From Melioribacteraceae bacterium (GTDB taxonomy: Bacteria; Bacteroidota; Ignavibacteria; Ignavibacteriales; Melioribacteraceae): a DNA stretch of 64,000 bases. The stretch spans positions 1 through 64,000 of the forward strand of contig JAHBUP010000001.1 of assembly GCA_019638015.1 (NCBI GenBank), given 5' to 3'. A program made the position numbers and the translations under genes. Of the stretch, positions 16,706-26,042 are shown in pieces (positions within the stretch are counted from its first letter, which is position 1; each line of letters begins with the position of its first letter). A model generated the notes under the pieces. The model saw only the letters and a program-made list of their open reading frames with translations, was not told the DNA's origin and searched no databases.

Positions 16706-16721
16706 TGTTTCACGTGAAACT
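16706..16721. promoter_or_regulatory. parS: parS-like centromere site 1
   Basis: TGTTTCACGTGAAACT carries the perfect 14-base palindrome GTTTCACGTGAAAC, matching the chromosomal parS consensus bound by ParB (TGTTNCACGTGAAACA) at all but the last base. It lies in the 89-base gap between mnmG and mnmE, an origin-proximal place typical of parS. Confidence 0.9.
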
Positions 16722-16754
16722 AAGATTATTCAGAAACCCACAAAACCATAGATC

Positions 16755-16770
16755 CGTTTCACGTGGAACT
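16755..16770. promoter_or_regulatory. parS: parS-like centromere site 2
   Basis: CGTTTCACGTGGAACT, whose other strand has the core GTTCCACGTGAAAC, the Bacillus-type parS core. It lies 33 bases from parS-like site 1 in the same mnmG-mnmE gap. Two sites this close in one spacer are not expected by chance. Confidence 0.85.
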
Positions 16771-16772
16771 TA

Positions 16773-18128
16773 CTATTTCCCAATACAAAATTTTGAAAAT
16801 ATATTATTAAGAATATCGTCTGAAGTAACCTTTCCAATAATTTCCCCAAGTGTACTTTCTGCATTTCTTAGATCCACACTAACAAACTCCCCGGTTAGCT
16901 TGTTCAAAATAGATCTTTTAGCATTCAATAAATATTCATTTGTCTTTTGAAGCGCATCATAGTGTCTGATTGTAGTTACTATTGCCGATTTCTCGCTATA
17001 AACATTTGACCCTAACCCGACTTCTTTCATTTTTCTAAATAATTTATCAATTCCATCCCCATTTATAGCAGAAATTTGTACATCGGCATTAAACTCTTCG
17101 TGTGGATTGAGGTCGATTTTATTCATAACCGAAATAATTCTTTCCTCATCGGTTAATTCTAAAAGTTGATTATATAGATCAAGGGCAAAACCGCTTAACA
17201 CATCGTTTATAAACAAAACGACATCTGCATTTTTAACAGCATCTCTGCTTCTGTTAATTCCCTCAATCTCAATTGTGTCATCACTGAATCTAATACCGGC
17301 CGTATCTACTAACCTAAATAATACCCCCTCAATTGAAACCTCTTCTCTAATGATATCTCTAGTTGTACCCGGAATGTCACTCACAATTGCGCGGTATTCT
17401 TTTAATATATAATTAAGAAGTGAGGATTTGCCAACATTTGGTTTTCCAACTAGCGCGACATTTATTCCATCTCTAATTACACGACCGAAAGAATAGGATT
17501 TTATTAATTCGTTGATTTCATTCATTATCGAATCAATTCTTTCATTTACCTGATCAGCATTTACAAATTCCAAATCCTCTTCCGCAAAATCTAACTCTAG
17601 TTCCAGCAAAGAAGATGTGTTTATTAACATTTCTCTCAATAACTCAACTTTTTTTGATAATATTCCATCGAGTTGATTTCTTGCACCACGTAGCGAGGAT
17701 TCCGTCCTTGCATTAATTATATCAGCAATAGCTTCGGCTTGTGAGAGATCTAATTTTCCATTCAAAAATGCTCTTTTTGTAAATTCTCCCGGTTCTGCAG
17801 TTCGAATATCCTCTGTTAATATTCTTTGAATAATCTTTTGAACTACGAGGGGGCTTCCGTGAGAGCTGATTTCAACAGAATCTTCGCCGGTGAAAGAATG
17901 TGGGGATCTGAAAACAGAAACTAAAACATCATCAATTACTTCATCGTTAGAGAATAGAATTTTTCCATAATGGATGGTATGGCTCGGCGCATCAGAGATT
18001 TTAATTTTACCGGAAAAAATTTTATCAATTGAGTCAAAACTATTTTTACCACTTACTCTAACTACTGAAATAGCGCCAACGCCGGCCGGTGTAGCAAGCG
18101 CAACTATTGTATCATCTTCATAAATCAT
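16773..18128 (-). CDS. mnmE: tRNA modification GTPase MnmE
   Basis: A 451-residue GTPase that partners MnmG in wobble-uridine modification. An N-terminal tetrahydrofolate-binding domain (about 1-115, TIVALATPAGVGAISVVRVSG) is followed by the helical domain split by the G domain (about 215-370): G1 GKPNVGKSS, switch DIPGTTRD, DTAG and NKID. The C-terminal CIGK motif with the catalytic Cys is intact. ATG start. Two parS-like sites separate it from mnmG. Confidence 0.97.
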   Translation of the reverse strand: MIYEDDTIVALATPAGVGAISVVRVSGKNSFDSIDKIFSGKIKISDAPSHTIHYGKILFSNDEVIDDVLVSVFRSPHSFTGEDSVEISSHGSPLVVQKIIQRILTEDIRTAEPGEFTKRAFLNGKLDLSQAEAIADIINARTESSLRGARNQLDGILSKKVELLREMLINTSSLLELELDFAEEDLEFVNADQVNERIDSIMNEINELIKSYSFGRVIRDGINVALVGKPNVGKSSLLNYILKEYRAIVSDIPGTTRDIIREEVSIEGVLFRLVDTAGIRFSDDTIEIEGINRSRDAVKNADVVLFINDVLSGFALDLYNQLLELTDEERIISVMNKIDLNPHEEFNADVQISAINGDGIDKLFRKMKEVGLGSNVYSEKSAIVTTIRHYDALQKTNEYLLNAKRSILNKLTGEFVSVDLRNAESTLGEIIGKVTSDDILNNIFSKFCIGK

Positions 18129-18329
18129 GTAGAACTTTTAAATGTGCTTGCAAAAATAAGTTAATTGGCGCTCAGTCTCAATTAATCATAATATGTGATA
18201 AGCTTTCAATATATTACGAGTTCGTAATATAATAATTAGTTATATACTAACTCTTGTGAAACTTTTGCTGATTTTTTCATGTATGAGCGGTAAATTTAAT
18301 GTGATAATATTGATTCAGGGAGAAATTAG

Positions 18330-20948
18330 ATGCCATTTAATTTTAATAAGTTTACTGTAAAAGCTCAGGAGACGATTCAGAACGCGATAGAGATTGCACA
18401 AAACTACAACAATCAAATTGTGGAGCCGGAACATGTTCTAGCAGCAATGCTGCAGGATCAATCGAATGTTGCAGTTTCAATTATGCAAAAATCGGGAAGC
18501 AATTTGAATCAGATCAAAATAAAAATTGGCGAACTGCTTGAAAGGTTACCAAAAGTTTCGGGCGCTGGAATTGGAAATCAGCAGTTGTCGCAGAATAGCG
18601 CAAAATTATTTGATCAATCTTCAGAAGAGGCAAAGGCATTAAAAGATGAATATGTTTCTAACGAACATATTCTTATTTCCCTCTCACAAGAAAAAGGTGC
18701 AGCCGGAAAATTATTAAATGATAACGGTATAAATAAAAACATCATTCTTGCTGCATTGAAAGATATTAGGGGAAATCAACGAGTAACTTCACAAAATCCC
18801 GAAGAAACTTATCAATCATTAAAAAAATATGGACGAGATTTGAATGAGCTTGCCCGCAGCGGTAAACTGGATCCGGTAATTGGACGTGATGATGAGATAA
18901 GGCGTGTTCTTCAGGTTCTATCCCGCAGAACAAAAAATAATCCAGTGTTAATTGGTGAGCCCGGCGTTGGCAAAACCGCAATTGCCGAGGGGATAGCTCA
19001 TAGAATTATTTCGGGAGATGTTCCAGAATCTTTGAAAACAAAAAACATAATTGCATTAGATATGGGGGCGTTAGTTGCGGGCGCGCAGTATCGTGGTCAA
19101 TTTGAGGATAGACTCAAAGCGGTTGTTAAAGAAGTTCAGGAATCTGAGGGTGAAATAATTTTATTTATTGATGAACTTCATCTGCTTGTTGGCGCCGGAA
19201 AAACTGATGGCGCTATGGATGCCGCAAATATTTTGAAGCCGGCTCTGGCCCGTGGTGAACTTCATGCAATTGGAGCAACAACTTTAGATGAATATAGAAA
19301 ATATATAGAAAAAGATGCCGCTCTCGAGAGAAGGTTTCAACCGGTAATTGTATCGGAACCTAATGAAGAAGATTCTATTTCAATATTAAGAGGATTGAAA
19401 GAGAGATACGAGGTTCATCATGGAGTTAGAATTACTGATGGCGCAATTGTAGCGGCGGTTCAACTTTCAAATAGATATATAAGCGATAGATTTCTTCCTG
19501 ATAAAGCAATCGATCTGATTGATGAGTCCGCTTCTAAATTAAGAATTGAGATTGATTCGATGCCGGAAGAACTTGATATAATTGAACGAAAAGTTAAGCA
19601 ACTGGAAATTGAGCGTGAAGCACTTAAAAGGGAAAAAGATTCAGAATCATTTTCACGACTTGAAGATATTCAAAAGGAATTGAGCGAATTACAGGAAGAG
19701 AGAAATAGATTAAAAAGTCACTGGCAACTTGAAAAGGAAAAAATTCAAAAAATAAGAGCTATGAAAAGTGATATTGAAAAAGCGAAAGCCGATGCCGAAC
19801 GATTTGAGCGCGAAGGAAATTTGGGAAAGGTCGCGGAATTGCGTTACGGCGTAATTAATGAGCTCGAGAGAAAAATGAAGCTCGAAAGCGAGGAGCTTGC
19901 TTTAATTCAAAAAGAAACTAAAATGTTGAAAGAGGAGGTTGATGCCGAGGATATAGCGGAAGTTGTTGCAAAATGGACAGGAATTCCTGTTAGTAGAATG
20001 CTGGAGAGTGAGAGAATAAAACTTTTAAAATTGGAAGATGAACTTCATAAAAGAGTTATTGGACAGAATGACGCGGTTTCTGCTGTAGCTAACGCAATAA
20101 GAAGATCGCGCGCGGGATTGCATGACTCGAACAAACCCATTGGTTCTTTTATTTTTATAGGAACTACAGGGGTTGGGAAAACAGAATTGGCGAGAGCGCT
20201 CGCCGAATTTTTATTTGATGATGAGCACGCAATGATAAGAATTGATATGAGCGAGTATATGGAAAAGTTTTCAGTCTCAAGATTAATTGGCGCGCCTCCA
20301 GGATATGTGGGTTATGATGAGGGGGGTCAACTAACTGAAGCTGTGCGGCGAAGACCATACTCAGTTCTTCTGCTTGATGAAATCGAAAAAGCTCATCCCG
20401 ATGTATTTAATGTTCTTCTTCAAGTATTGGATGATGGAAGACTGACCGATAATCAGGGCAGGACTGTTGATTTCAAAAACACAATAATAATTATGACTTC
20501 AAATCTTGGTTCACATATAATTCAGGAAAAACTATCTGAAATAAATGAATCAAATCTTGAAAACATTTTGGGAGAACTGCGTGTTACTCTTTCCGAATTA
20601 TTGAGAAGAACCATTAGACCCGAATTTTTAAATAGAATAGATGAAATAGTTTTCTTTAAACCTCTACTCAAAAAAGAAATTAAAGAAATTATAGATTTAC
20701 AGCTCCAGCGGGTTGGAAAAATGCTGATGGAAAAGGGAATTGCGCTTGCTGTTGAAGAAGATGTAAAAGATTTTCTTCTTCAACATGGGTATGATATTAA
20801 TTATGGCGCCCGCCCTCTCAAAAGAACGGTGCAAAAATTTATTATCAATCCCCTTTCGGCTGAATTATTAATGGGAAAATTCGAGAACGGGGATACGGTT
20901 TCAATTAAATACCCTGGGGCAGGAAAACTGGTTTTTGAGAAAATTTAG
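18330..20948 (+). CDS. clpB: ATP-dependent disaggregase ClpB
   Basis: An 872-residue Hsp100 chaperone that threads aggregated proteins together with DnaK. N-domain (1-150), first AAA+ domain with Walker A GEPGVGKTA (about 209), the long coiled-coil middle domain (about 405-530, KVKQLEIEREALKREKD onward) that marks ClpB rather than ClpA/ClpC, and second AAA+ domain with GTTGVGKTE (about 614). No ClpP-binding IGF loop is evident. ATG with the ribosome site AGGGAGA 7 bases upstream. It is transcribed divergently from mnmE across a 200-base AT-rich gap; no heat-shock promoter motif was identified. Confidence 0.97.
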   Translation: MPFNFNKFTVKAQETIQNAIEIAQNYNNQIVEPEHVLAAMLQDQSNVAVSIMQKSGSNLNQIKIKIGELLERLPKVSGAGIGNQQLSQNSAKLFDQSSEEAKALKDEYVSNEHILISLSQEKGAAGKLLNDNGINKNIILAALKDIRGNQRVTSQNPEETYQSLKKYGRDLNELARSGKLDPVIGRDDEIRRVLQVLSRRTKNNPVLIGEPGVGKTAIAEGIAHRIISGDVPESLKTKNIIALDMGALVAGAQYRGQFEDRLKAVVKEVQESEGEIILFIDELHLLVGAGKTDGAMDAANILKPALARGELHAIGATTLDEYRKYIEKDAALERRFQPVIVSEPNEEDSISILRGLKERYEVHHGVRITDGAIVAAVQLSNRYISDRFLPDKAIDLIDESASKLRIEIDSMPEELDIIERKVKQLEIEREALKREKDSESFSRLEDIQKELSELQEERNRLKSHWQLEKEKIQKIRAMKSDIEKAKADAERFEREGNLGKVAELRYGVINELERKMKLESEELALIQKETKMLKEEVDAEDIAEVVAKWTGIPVSRMLESERIKLLKLEDELHKRVIGQNDAVSAVANAIRRSRAGLHDSNKPIGSFIFIGTTGVGKTELARALAEFLFDDEHAMIRIDMSEYMEKFSVSRLIGAPPGYVGYDEGGQLTEAVRRRPYSVLLLDEIEKAHPDVFNVLLQVLDDGRLTDNQGRTVDFKNTIIIMTSNLGSHIIQEKLSEINESNLENILGELRVTLSELLRRTIRPEFLNRIDEIVFFKPLLKKEIKEIIDLQLQRVGKMLMEKGIALAVEEDVKDFLLQHGYDINYGARPLKRTVQKFIINPLSAELLMGKFENGDTVSIKYPGAGKLVFEKI

Positions 20949-21017
20949 TAATTGAACAAAATCGCTGCCCCACTAGTTTAGAAGGATAATAAATGATAAT
21001 AAAAATGTCTAGCGACT

Positions 21018-21467
21018 TTATTTAAGTAACTTTTCTGTTATCTCAACCGCATCTGTAACCAGGTTATTACAGATTTTGGAATGCAAATTATTATCTGCCG
21101 CAAATTGTCTTCCTTCGGGAGTACCATAATTGCAACCGAGTAATTCATTGCATACTAATGAATTATTTTTCAATTTGAATTCATCGGCAAATTGATGAAT
21201 TTTTGAAAAAGTTATATCTCTCGCTTCATTATCTTCTTTATTTGATTTTCCATATTTCAATCCAATTGCCATATAGGCGCCGGTAACAGCTCCGCAAGTA
21301 TTTCCCATTCTAGCCATTCCACCACCAAAGCCGCATGCGATTTTTAGCGCTTCCTCTTTTTTTAAACCAAGGTCTTCGGCAAAGACAGTGAATACAGCTT
21401 GTGAACAGTTAAATGAACTATTGAATAATCCTAATGCTTTTTCTTTTTTTTCCAATTTATTCTCCAT
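21018..21467 (-). CDS. C_GCAxxG_C_C family redox-type protein
   Basis: A 149-residue member of the C_GCAxxG_C_C family. The cysteines follow the family pattern: NCSQAVF (about 20), ACGFGGGMARMGNTCGAVTGA (about 44-64) and paired cysteines further on (CNELLGC and CNNLV). The family is thought to bind metal or act in redox chemistry, but its role is not established. It lies 8 bases downstream of the Ser/Thr kinase gene, so the two are probably cotranscribed; a functional link is not obvious. Confidence 0.85.
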   Translation of the reverse strand: MENKLEKKEKALGLFNSSFNCSQAVFTVFAEDLGLKKEEALKIACGFGGGMARMGNTCGAVTGAYMAIGLKYGKSNKEDNEARDITFSKIHQFADEFKLKNNSLVCNELLGCNYGTPEGRQFAADNNLHSKICNNLVTDAVEITEKLLK

Positions 21468-21475
21468 TAAACTAG

Positions 21476-22498
21476 TTACTTAACAAATCTTTCAATTGGC
21501 TGAACAGTGGTTGAATCTGGTTTTGATTCGGGTGTAGTATTGAATTTTACATTTTTATAAACGAACCAGGTAACGAGCACTATAATTGATAAGAACAACA
21601 AAGTAACAATTACTGGCCCAATTTTTTTCTTTTGGGGAACATATTTAAACTCGGCAGTTGTCGTAGAAATTCTACTAATCTTCAACAATTTTATTTCATC
21701 GTACATTTTTTCACAATTAGAAAACCGGTCAATGTTAGTTTTAGCTAAAGCTCTTAAAATAAGATTATCAAGTTCGGGGACTATTTCCGGATTATATTTA
21801 GATGGGGGCAGCGGCGCCCTATGTACATGATGTTCTAATATCTCAAAATCTGACTGAGAATAAAATGGGGGGTATCCGGTCAACAACTCGTAAGCAGTAC
21901 AGCCAATCGAATAAATATCACTTCTCAAATTTACTGCTTGACCTTTGATCTGCTCTGGACTTAAATAAAGAACCGTTCCAAATCTTCCATCCGTTGGGGT
22001 ATAATTTTCATCATAGTAGGAATAAGAAGAAATACCAAAATCCACTACTTTAACCGAGCCATTTTTACCGATTAATATGTTTGATGGTTTTATATCCCGA
22101 TGAATAAACCCAAGTGTATGAGCGTAATGGATTCCCTTTAAAACTTGTTTAAGAATGTGGAGCGATTCTTCAACAGAAACTTTTCTTTTTCTTTTAATTA
22201 AACTTTCTGCTGTTTCACCATCAATATATTCCATAACAATGCCAAGCAGATTTTCATTTTCAATAAAGCCGAAAACCGTAACAATGTTGGGGTGAGACAT
22301 CCCGGCTTGATGTTTTGCCTCATTCTTAAATTTTTTTCGATAGGCTCTATCATTAACAATTCGTGAATGCATAAACTTTATTGCTACATAGCGTTCAAGC
22401 CGTAAGTCGAACGCAAGAAACACAACCCCCATCCCGCCTTCCCCAAGAAGAGAAACAATTTTATAGTGATCGACTTTTCTACCGATTAGGTTTTCCAA
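21476..22498 (-). CDS. Membrane-anchored Ser/Thr protein kinase (PknB-like)
   Basis: A 340-residue Hanks-type kinase: glycine loop LLGEGGMGVVF (about 17-27), AIKF lysine, HRDIKPSN catalytic loop (about 137-145), DFG in VVDFGIS, and the YLSPEQIKG activation-segment end. One membrane helix follows at about 292-314 (VIVTLLFLSIIVLVTWFVY), leaving a short outer tail of about 25 residues with no PASTA or sensor domain. The start is TTG; no upstream ATG in frame is suitable. Substrates are unknown. Confidence 0.93.
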   Translation of the reverse strand: MENLIGRKVDHYKIVSLLGEGGMGVVFLAFDLRLERYVAIKFMHSRIVNDRAYRKKFKNEAKHQAGMSHPNIVTVFGFIENENLLGIVMEYIDGETAESLIKRKRKVSVEESLHILKQVLKGIHYAHTLGFIHRDIKPSNILIGKNGSVKVVDFGISSYSYYDENYTPTDGRFGTVLYLSPEQIKGQAVNLRSDIYSIGCTAYELLTGYPPFYSQSDFEILEHHVHRAPLPPSKYNPEIVPELDNLILRALAKTNIDRFSNCEKMYDEIKLLKISRISTTTAEFKYVPQKKKIGPVIVTLLFLSIIVLVTWFVYKNVKFNTTPESKPDSTTVQPIERFVK

Positions 22499-22567
22499 AG
22501 GGTTATGCTTTCTAATTAAGTTTTGTTCGGTTACAAAATTTAAACAAACGTAAATTAATAATTATTG

Positions 22568-24022
22568 ATGTTTGTCAAGTTCACCATATCAAAAACAAAG
22601 AAACAGAAATTAATTCGTGATTTTAATATATTAAGTAAAAATTTGGAAACAGAAATGAAAGTTTCAAAACGATCACGCCTTTTGGTCATAATAAAAGATA
22701 TACTTAAAGACCGATTTAACTTAGATGAAGATAAAGAAGACGAACTAAAAACCATAGAAACAATTAGAAAGGGAGTTGAGTTTAGAGGAACAAATTTGTG
22801 GGTTTTAATATTTGCCATTATGATTGCTTCTGTGGGATTAAATGTTAACTCCACCGCGGTGATAATTGGCGCGATGTTGATTTCTCCTTTGATGGGTCCA
22901 ATTATGGGAATTGGAATGGGGGTTGGGATTAATGATTTAAAGTTGATAAAAACTTCATTTAAGAATTTAGCCATCTCGGTTGTTTTTAGTGTTTTAACTT
23001 CAACCCTATATTTTTTGATATCCCCGCTTGGTGATGCACAATCGGAATTATTGGCGAGAACGACCCCAACAATTTGGGATGTATTAATTGCTCTGTTCGG
23101 AGGACTAGCGGGAATTGTTGCGGCCTCACGTAAGCATGTGAGCAACGTAGTACCGGGCGTAGCAATCGCAACCGCGTTAATGCCCCCTTTGTGCACAGCC
23201 GGATATGGACTTGCTCAGGGAAATCTCTCCTATTTTTTGGGAGCGTTTTATTTGTTCTTTATTAACAGTGTATTTATTAGTCTTTCTACCTTTATTATAG
23301 TACGCTTTCTTAAATATCCTCAGCAAGAGTATCCTAACAAAGAATTTGAAAGAAAAGTAAAAATGTATATTCTAATTATAGTGGGGATTACTGTAATCCC
23401 TAGTGTTTACCTGGGATACGAGATTGTTGAAAAAAGTATCTTCACAAGAAACGCAAACTTGTTTTTAAACAATGAAATGAATTTTAGTAATGTCTTTATA
23501 GTAGGTAAAAATATTGTCTACGATCGAAAGCAAAAACTAATTGAAGTGTTCACAATTGGAGAAATTAATAATGAAAAAATTGCTTCGGCAAAATCTAAAT
23601 TAAAGAATTACAATCTTGAAGAGGCAAATCTTGTAGTAAAACAGAGCGGCAATCAGAATCAAAAAATAAACCTTGCCGATATCCGCTCCGGCTTGATTGA
23701 AGATTTATATCGTAAAAATGAAGAGTTAATAAAAAACAAAGATGAGAAAATCGCACTCCTTGAAAGAGAATTAACAAAAACCGGATTTGATGACGCGCTT
23801 GTAAAAGATATATTTAACGAGGCGAAATCACTAAATAAAAGCTTGAAAGAGCTCTTTATAACTAGAGTAATATTGGCCTCGTCAACAGAAAAAGGACTCG
23901 ATACTTTGTCGGTGGTTTATACAAAATTTAATTATAGACAAAGCGGCGCAGAAATCAAAAAGCTTGAAACCTGGTTGCTCGCAAGGTTAAAAATTGATAA
24001 ACTCCGATTAGTTGTTCAATAA
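22568..24022 (+). CDS. DUF389 (TIGR00341-type) integral membrane protein
   Basis: A multi-spanning inner-membrane protein of about 484 residues. The core (about 70-250) has the DUF389 signature GAMLISPLMGPIMGIGMG and several hydrophobic helices (LWVLIFAIMIASVGL, YFLGAFYLFFINSVFISL). A hydrophilic C-terminal part follows from about 290, with a helical segment (EELIKNKDEKIALLEREL). The function of the family is unknown; a transport or stress role has been suggested. ATG at 22568 lacks a ribosome site; ATG at 22655 is preceded by GGAAACAGAA and may be the true start. The last 7 bases overlap the peptidase gene on the other strand. Confidence 0.85.
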   Translation: MFVKFTISKTKKQKLIRDFNILSKNLETEMKVSKRSRLLVIIKDILKDRFNLDEDKEDELKTIETIRKGVEFRGTNLWVLIFAIMIASVGLNVNSTAVIIGAMLISPLMGPIMGIGMGVGINDLKLIKTSFKNLAISVVFSVLTSTLYFLISPLGDAQSELLARTTPTIWDVLIALFGGLAGIVAASRKHVSNVVPGVAIATALMPPLCTAGYGLAQGNLSYFLGAFYLFFINSVFISLSTFIIVRFLKYPQQEYPNKEFERKVKMYILIIVGITVIPSVYLGYEIVEKSIFTRNANLFLNNEMNFSNVFIVGKNIVYDRKQKLIEVFTIGEINNEKIASAKSKLKNYNLEEANLVVKQSGNQNQKINLADIRSGLIEDLYRKNEELIKNKDEKIALLERELTKTGFDDALVKDIFNEAKSLNKSLKELFITRVILASSTEKGLDTLSVVYTKFNYRQSGAEIKKLETWLLARLKIDKLRLVVQ

Positions 24023-25170
24023 ATATTTATCTTTTTTTTCAACCAATCTGGTATTGCATCTTTGTGAAGAACCACCGCAATAGTCTTTAGGCGTAAGTAT
24101 GGCTCTGAGATGTACCAGTACCCTTCAAACTTCTTATCTTTGGTGCCCCACGAATTTTTTGTGTAATAAAAAGTGTACCCTCTTTTATCTTTCGCGAGAC
24201 CTGTAATATGCATTAAATGATCATCGGTAGTAGTTTGATTGTCAAATGTTTCCTGCCTCATTTCTTGAGTAATAAATTTTTCCTTCACCGGCTCATACTT
24301 TTTATCTTTTTCCTCGTCATCATCAACTGTTGAGTCCTCTTCTTCGGGTACTATCGCGATTCCCTTTTTCGAAAAATCTTTTTCAGATGTATCTCCATCC
24401 CACAAAACCGAATATCCGGCTATTAGTGATGAGTCAATCATATGCATCATTACATCAATTGGGATATTATAATATTTATCACGGCTCCAGTTATCCGGGA
24501 CTTCCAGATCGATCCATTTATAAAATGGATGATGCGTAAATGAAGTAAACTCAACATAGTCGTTAACATTAAACCCAAGTGAATCAACGAAACTTTTAGG
24601 TGAATATTTTATTCCTTTATAAAAAAATTCTTTTGGAGGAATGCCAAGATAAACATCGAGCGTCGCATCTATAACTTTGGGCCAAACCGGAGTTATTTTT
24701 CCCCCTTTATTTCTAATTACTGCATCGGTAATAGCTTTGATTACCGCATCAAGTTCACCGTGATTATGTTTCTCTTCTTTTATATTCATAGCGGGATAAA
24801 TTTCTTCCGGCACAATCCCATATTCTTTAATGACATTAAAAACATCATGCGCCTGTCCCCCCATTCCAAAAGCAGCGTTCCCCGAGTAGCGAACATATCT
24901 TTTCGCTTTTTGGGGATAAGCAAATCTAACATTGTACATTGTAGAAAGTATGTGCTCCCCTTTGCCCATTCTAATTAATTCGGTTTCAATAAAGGATGTT
25001 GTAGCGAAGGACCAGCAGGTTCCCGTTTTTCCCTGATCTTTAACCGGGGTTGTTTTTATATTATGTGTAATTTTGAATTCGTATGCGTCCTCTTTAGATT
25101 TTTTTCCCTGAGAATAAACATTAGCGACAATAATTATTAAGATGAATAAAGATACAGCTGTTTTTTTCAT
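24016..25170 (-). CDS. Exported C1-family (bleomycin hydrolase-like) cysteine peptidase
   Basis: A 384-residue papain-fold peptidase with a signal peptide (about 1-20). The catalytic Cys is in GKTGTCWSFA (about 53), the His in DDHLMHI (about 328) and the Asn in TKNSWG (about 347); the oxyanion Gln is in PVKDQG. The C1B (BlhC/PepC-like) family is usually cytoplasmic; the signal peptide points to the periplasm or beyond. An acidic insert (EEEDSTVDDDEEKD) lies at about 285-298. Peptide substrates are unknown. Confidence 0.9.
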   Translation of the reverse strand: MKKTAVSLFILIIIVANVYSQGKKSKEDAYEFKITHNIKTTPVKDQGKTGTCWSFATTSFIETELIRMGKGEHILSTMYNVRFAYPQKAKRYVRYSGNAAFGMGGQAHDVFNVIKEYGIVPEEIYPAMNIKEEKHNHGELDAVIKAITDAVIRNKGGKITPVWPKVIDATLDVYLGIPPKEFFYKGIKYSPKSFVDSLGFNVNDYVEFTSFTHHPFYKWIDLEVPDNWSRDKYYNIPIDVMMHMIDSSLIAGYSVLWDGDTSEKDFSKKGIAIVPEEEDSTVDDDEEKDKKYEPVKEKFITQEMRQETFDNQTTTDDHLMHITGLAKDKRGYTFYYTKNSWGTKDKKFEGYWYISEPYLRLKTIAVVLHKDAIPDWLKKKINIY

Positions 25171-25275
25171 ATCAACTCCCCATTACAATTTAAGATTCTG
25201 TGCTAAAAATATAATTATTTTTATTGACACTATCCTCTAAATCAATTTATTTGTCAATCAGACTTTGGAGAATTT

Positions 25276-25929
25276 GTGGAAACGATATCCAATCTAGTCG
25301 CAATCTTGATTGTATTAACTCTCCTTTGGTTTATTCTTTGGTTCATCTTAAAGTTATTTGGTTTCTTTAAAAAAAAATTATTCCCCCCAAAAGACTTAAA
25401 TCAGAAAAAACAAACCTCTAAAACCATCATTCGTGCCCCGGTTAATTCTTCTTTAAAACCCCCAACAATTCTAAGCGATCTAACCCAGCCAGGATTTCCC
25501 GGAAAAATCTTTACATTATTCTTTATGCCTGATGGATTGGTTTTTGCAAAAACGGGAATTGGATCGACCGATATAGCGGGGGGCCAAAGAGCATATTGGG
25601 GTGGAGCTGGACCAAAAGCTAATCTTGCTGGAGCAATTGGGGGCTTGATTGATTATTTTCTATCCAATAGAAGAAGTGAAGTGACCGCGGAGGTTGCTTC
25701 TTTCGATTCGGCGGGAATTGTTTCTGCCAACAAACACAATTTTATACTTCGATATGAAATTGTAACTGCAATTAAGATCAAAAGACAAAGATGGTTTTCT
25801 CAAATAAAATTAATTTTTGTGGCCGATAAAGAATATAAGTTTCGGGTGAATACAAATTCCGACCACCTATTTAATTATTATTTAAAAATATTGAAAGAAT
25901 TTCTGCCCGGAAAAGTATTGATAGAATAG
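25276..25929 (+). CDS. Single-pass membrane protein of unknown function
   Basis: A 217-residue protein, not recognised. One N-terminal membrane helix (about 7-32, VAILIVLTLLWFILWFILKLFGFF) is followed by a basic linker and a soluble domain (about 70-215). This contains a glycine-rich part (GGQRAYWGGAGPKANLAGAIGG) and a C-terminal beta-rich half that resembles a PH-like fold (ILRYEIVTAIKIKRQ, IKLIFVADKEYKFRV). The start is GTG with GGAG 6 bases upstream. It stands alone between divergent and co-directional neighbours. Confidence 0.65.
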   Translation: METISNLVAILIVLTLLWFILWFILKLFGFFKKKLFPPKDLNQKKQTSKTIIRAPVNSSLKPPTILSDLTQPGFPGKIFTLFFMPDGLVFAKTGIGSTDIAGGQRAYWGGAGPKANLAGAIGGLIDYFLSNRRSEVTAEVASFDSAGIVSANKHNFILRYEIVTAIKIKRQRWFSQIKLIFVADKEYKFRVNTNSDHLFNYYLKILKEFLPGKVLIE

Positions 25930-26042
25930 GCGCTTCTCCTTTACTGTACCTATCTGCGAAAGAAACTACGGTAATAGATTTAATTATAATTATTAAATGT
26001 TTATTTTGAATCGAGTATTAATAAACAATCCTGGATTTTGAA

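Noticed and set aside
22555..23196. 213-residue minus-strand frame
   Set aside because: Complement of the DUF389 membrane-protein gene; the hydrophobic plus-strand product has clear family motifs, this one has none.
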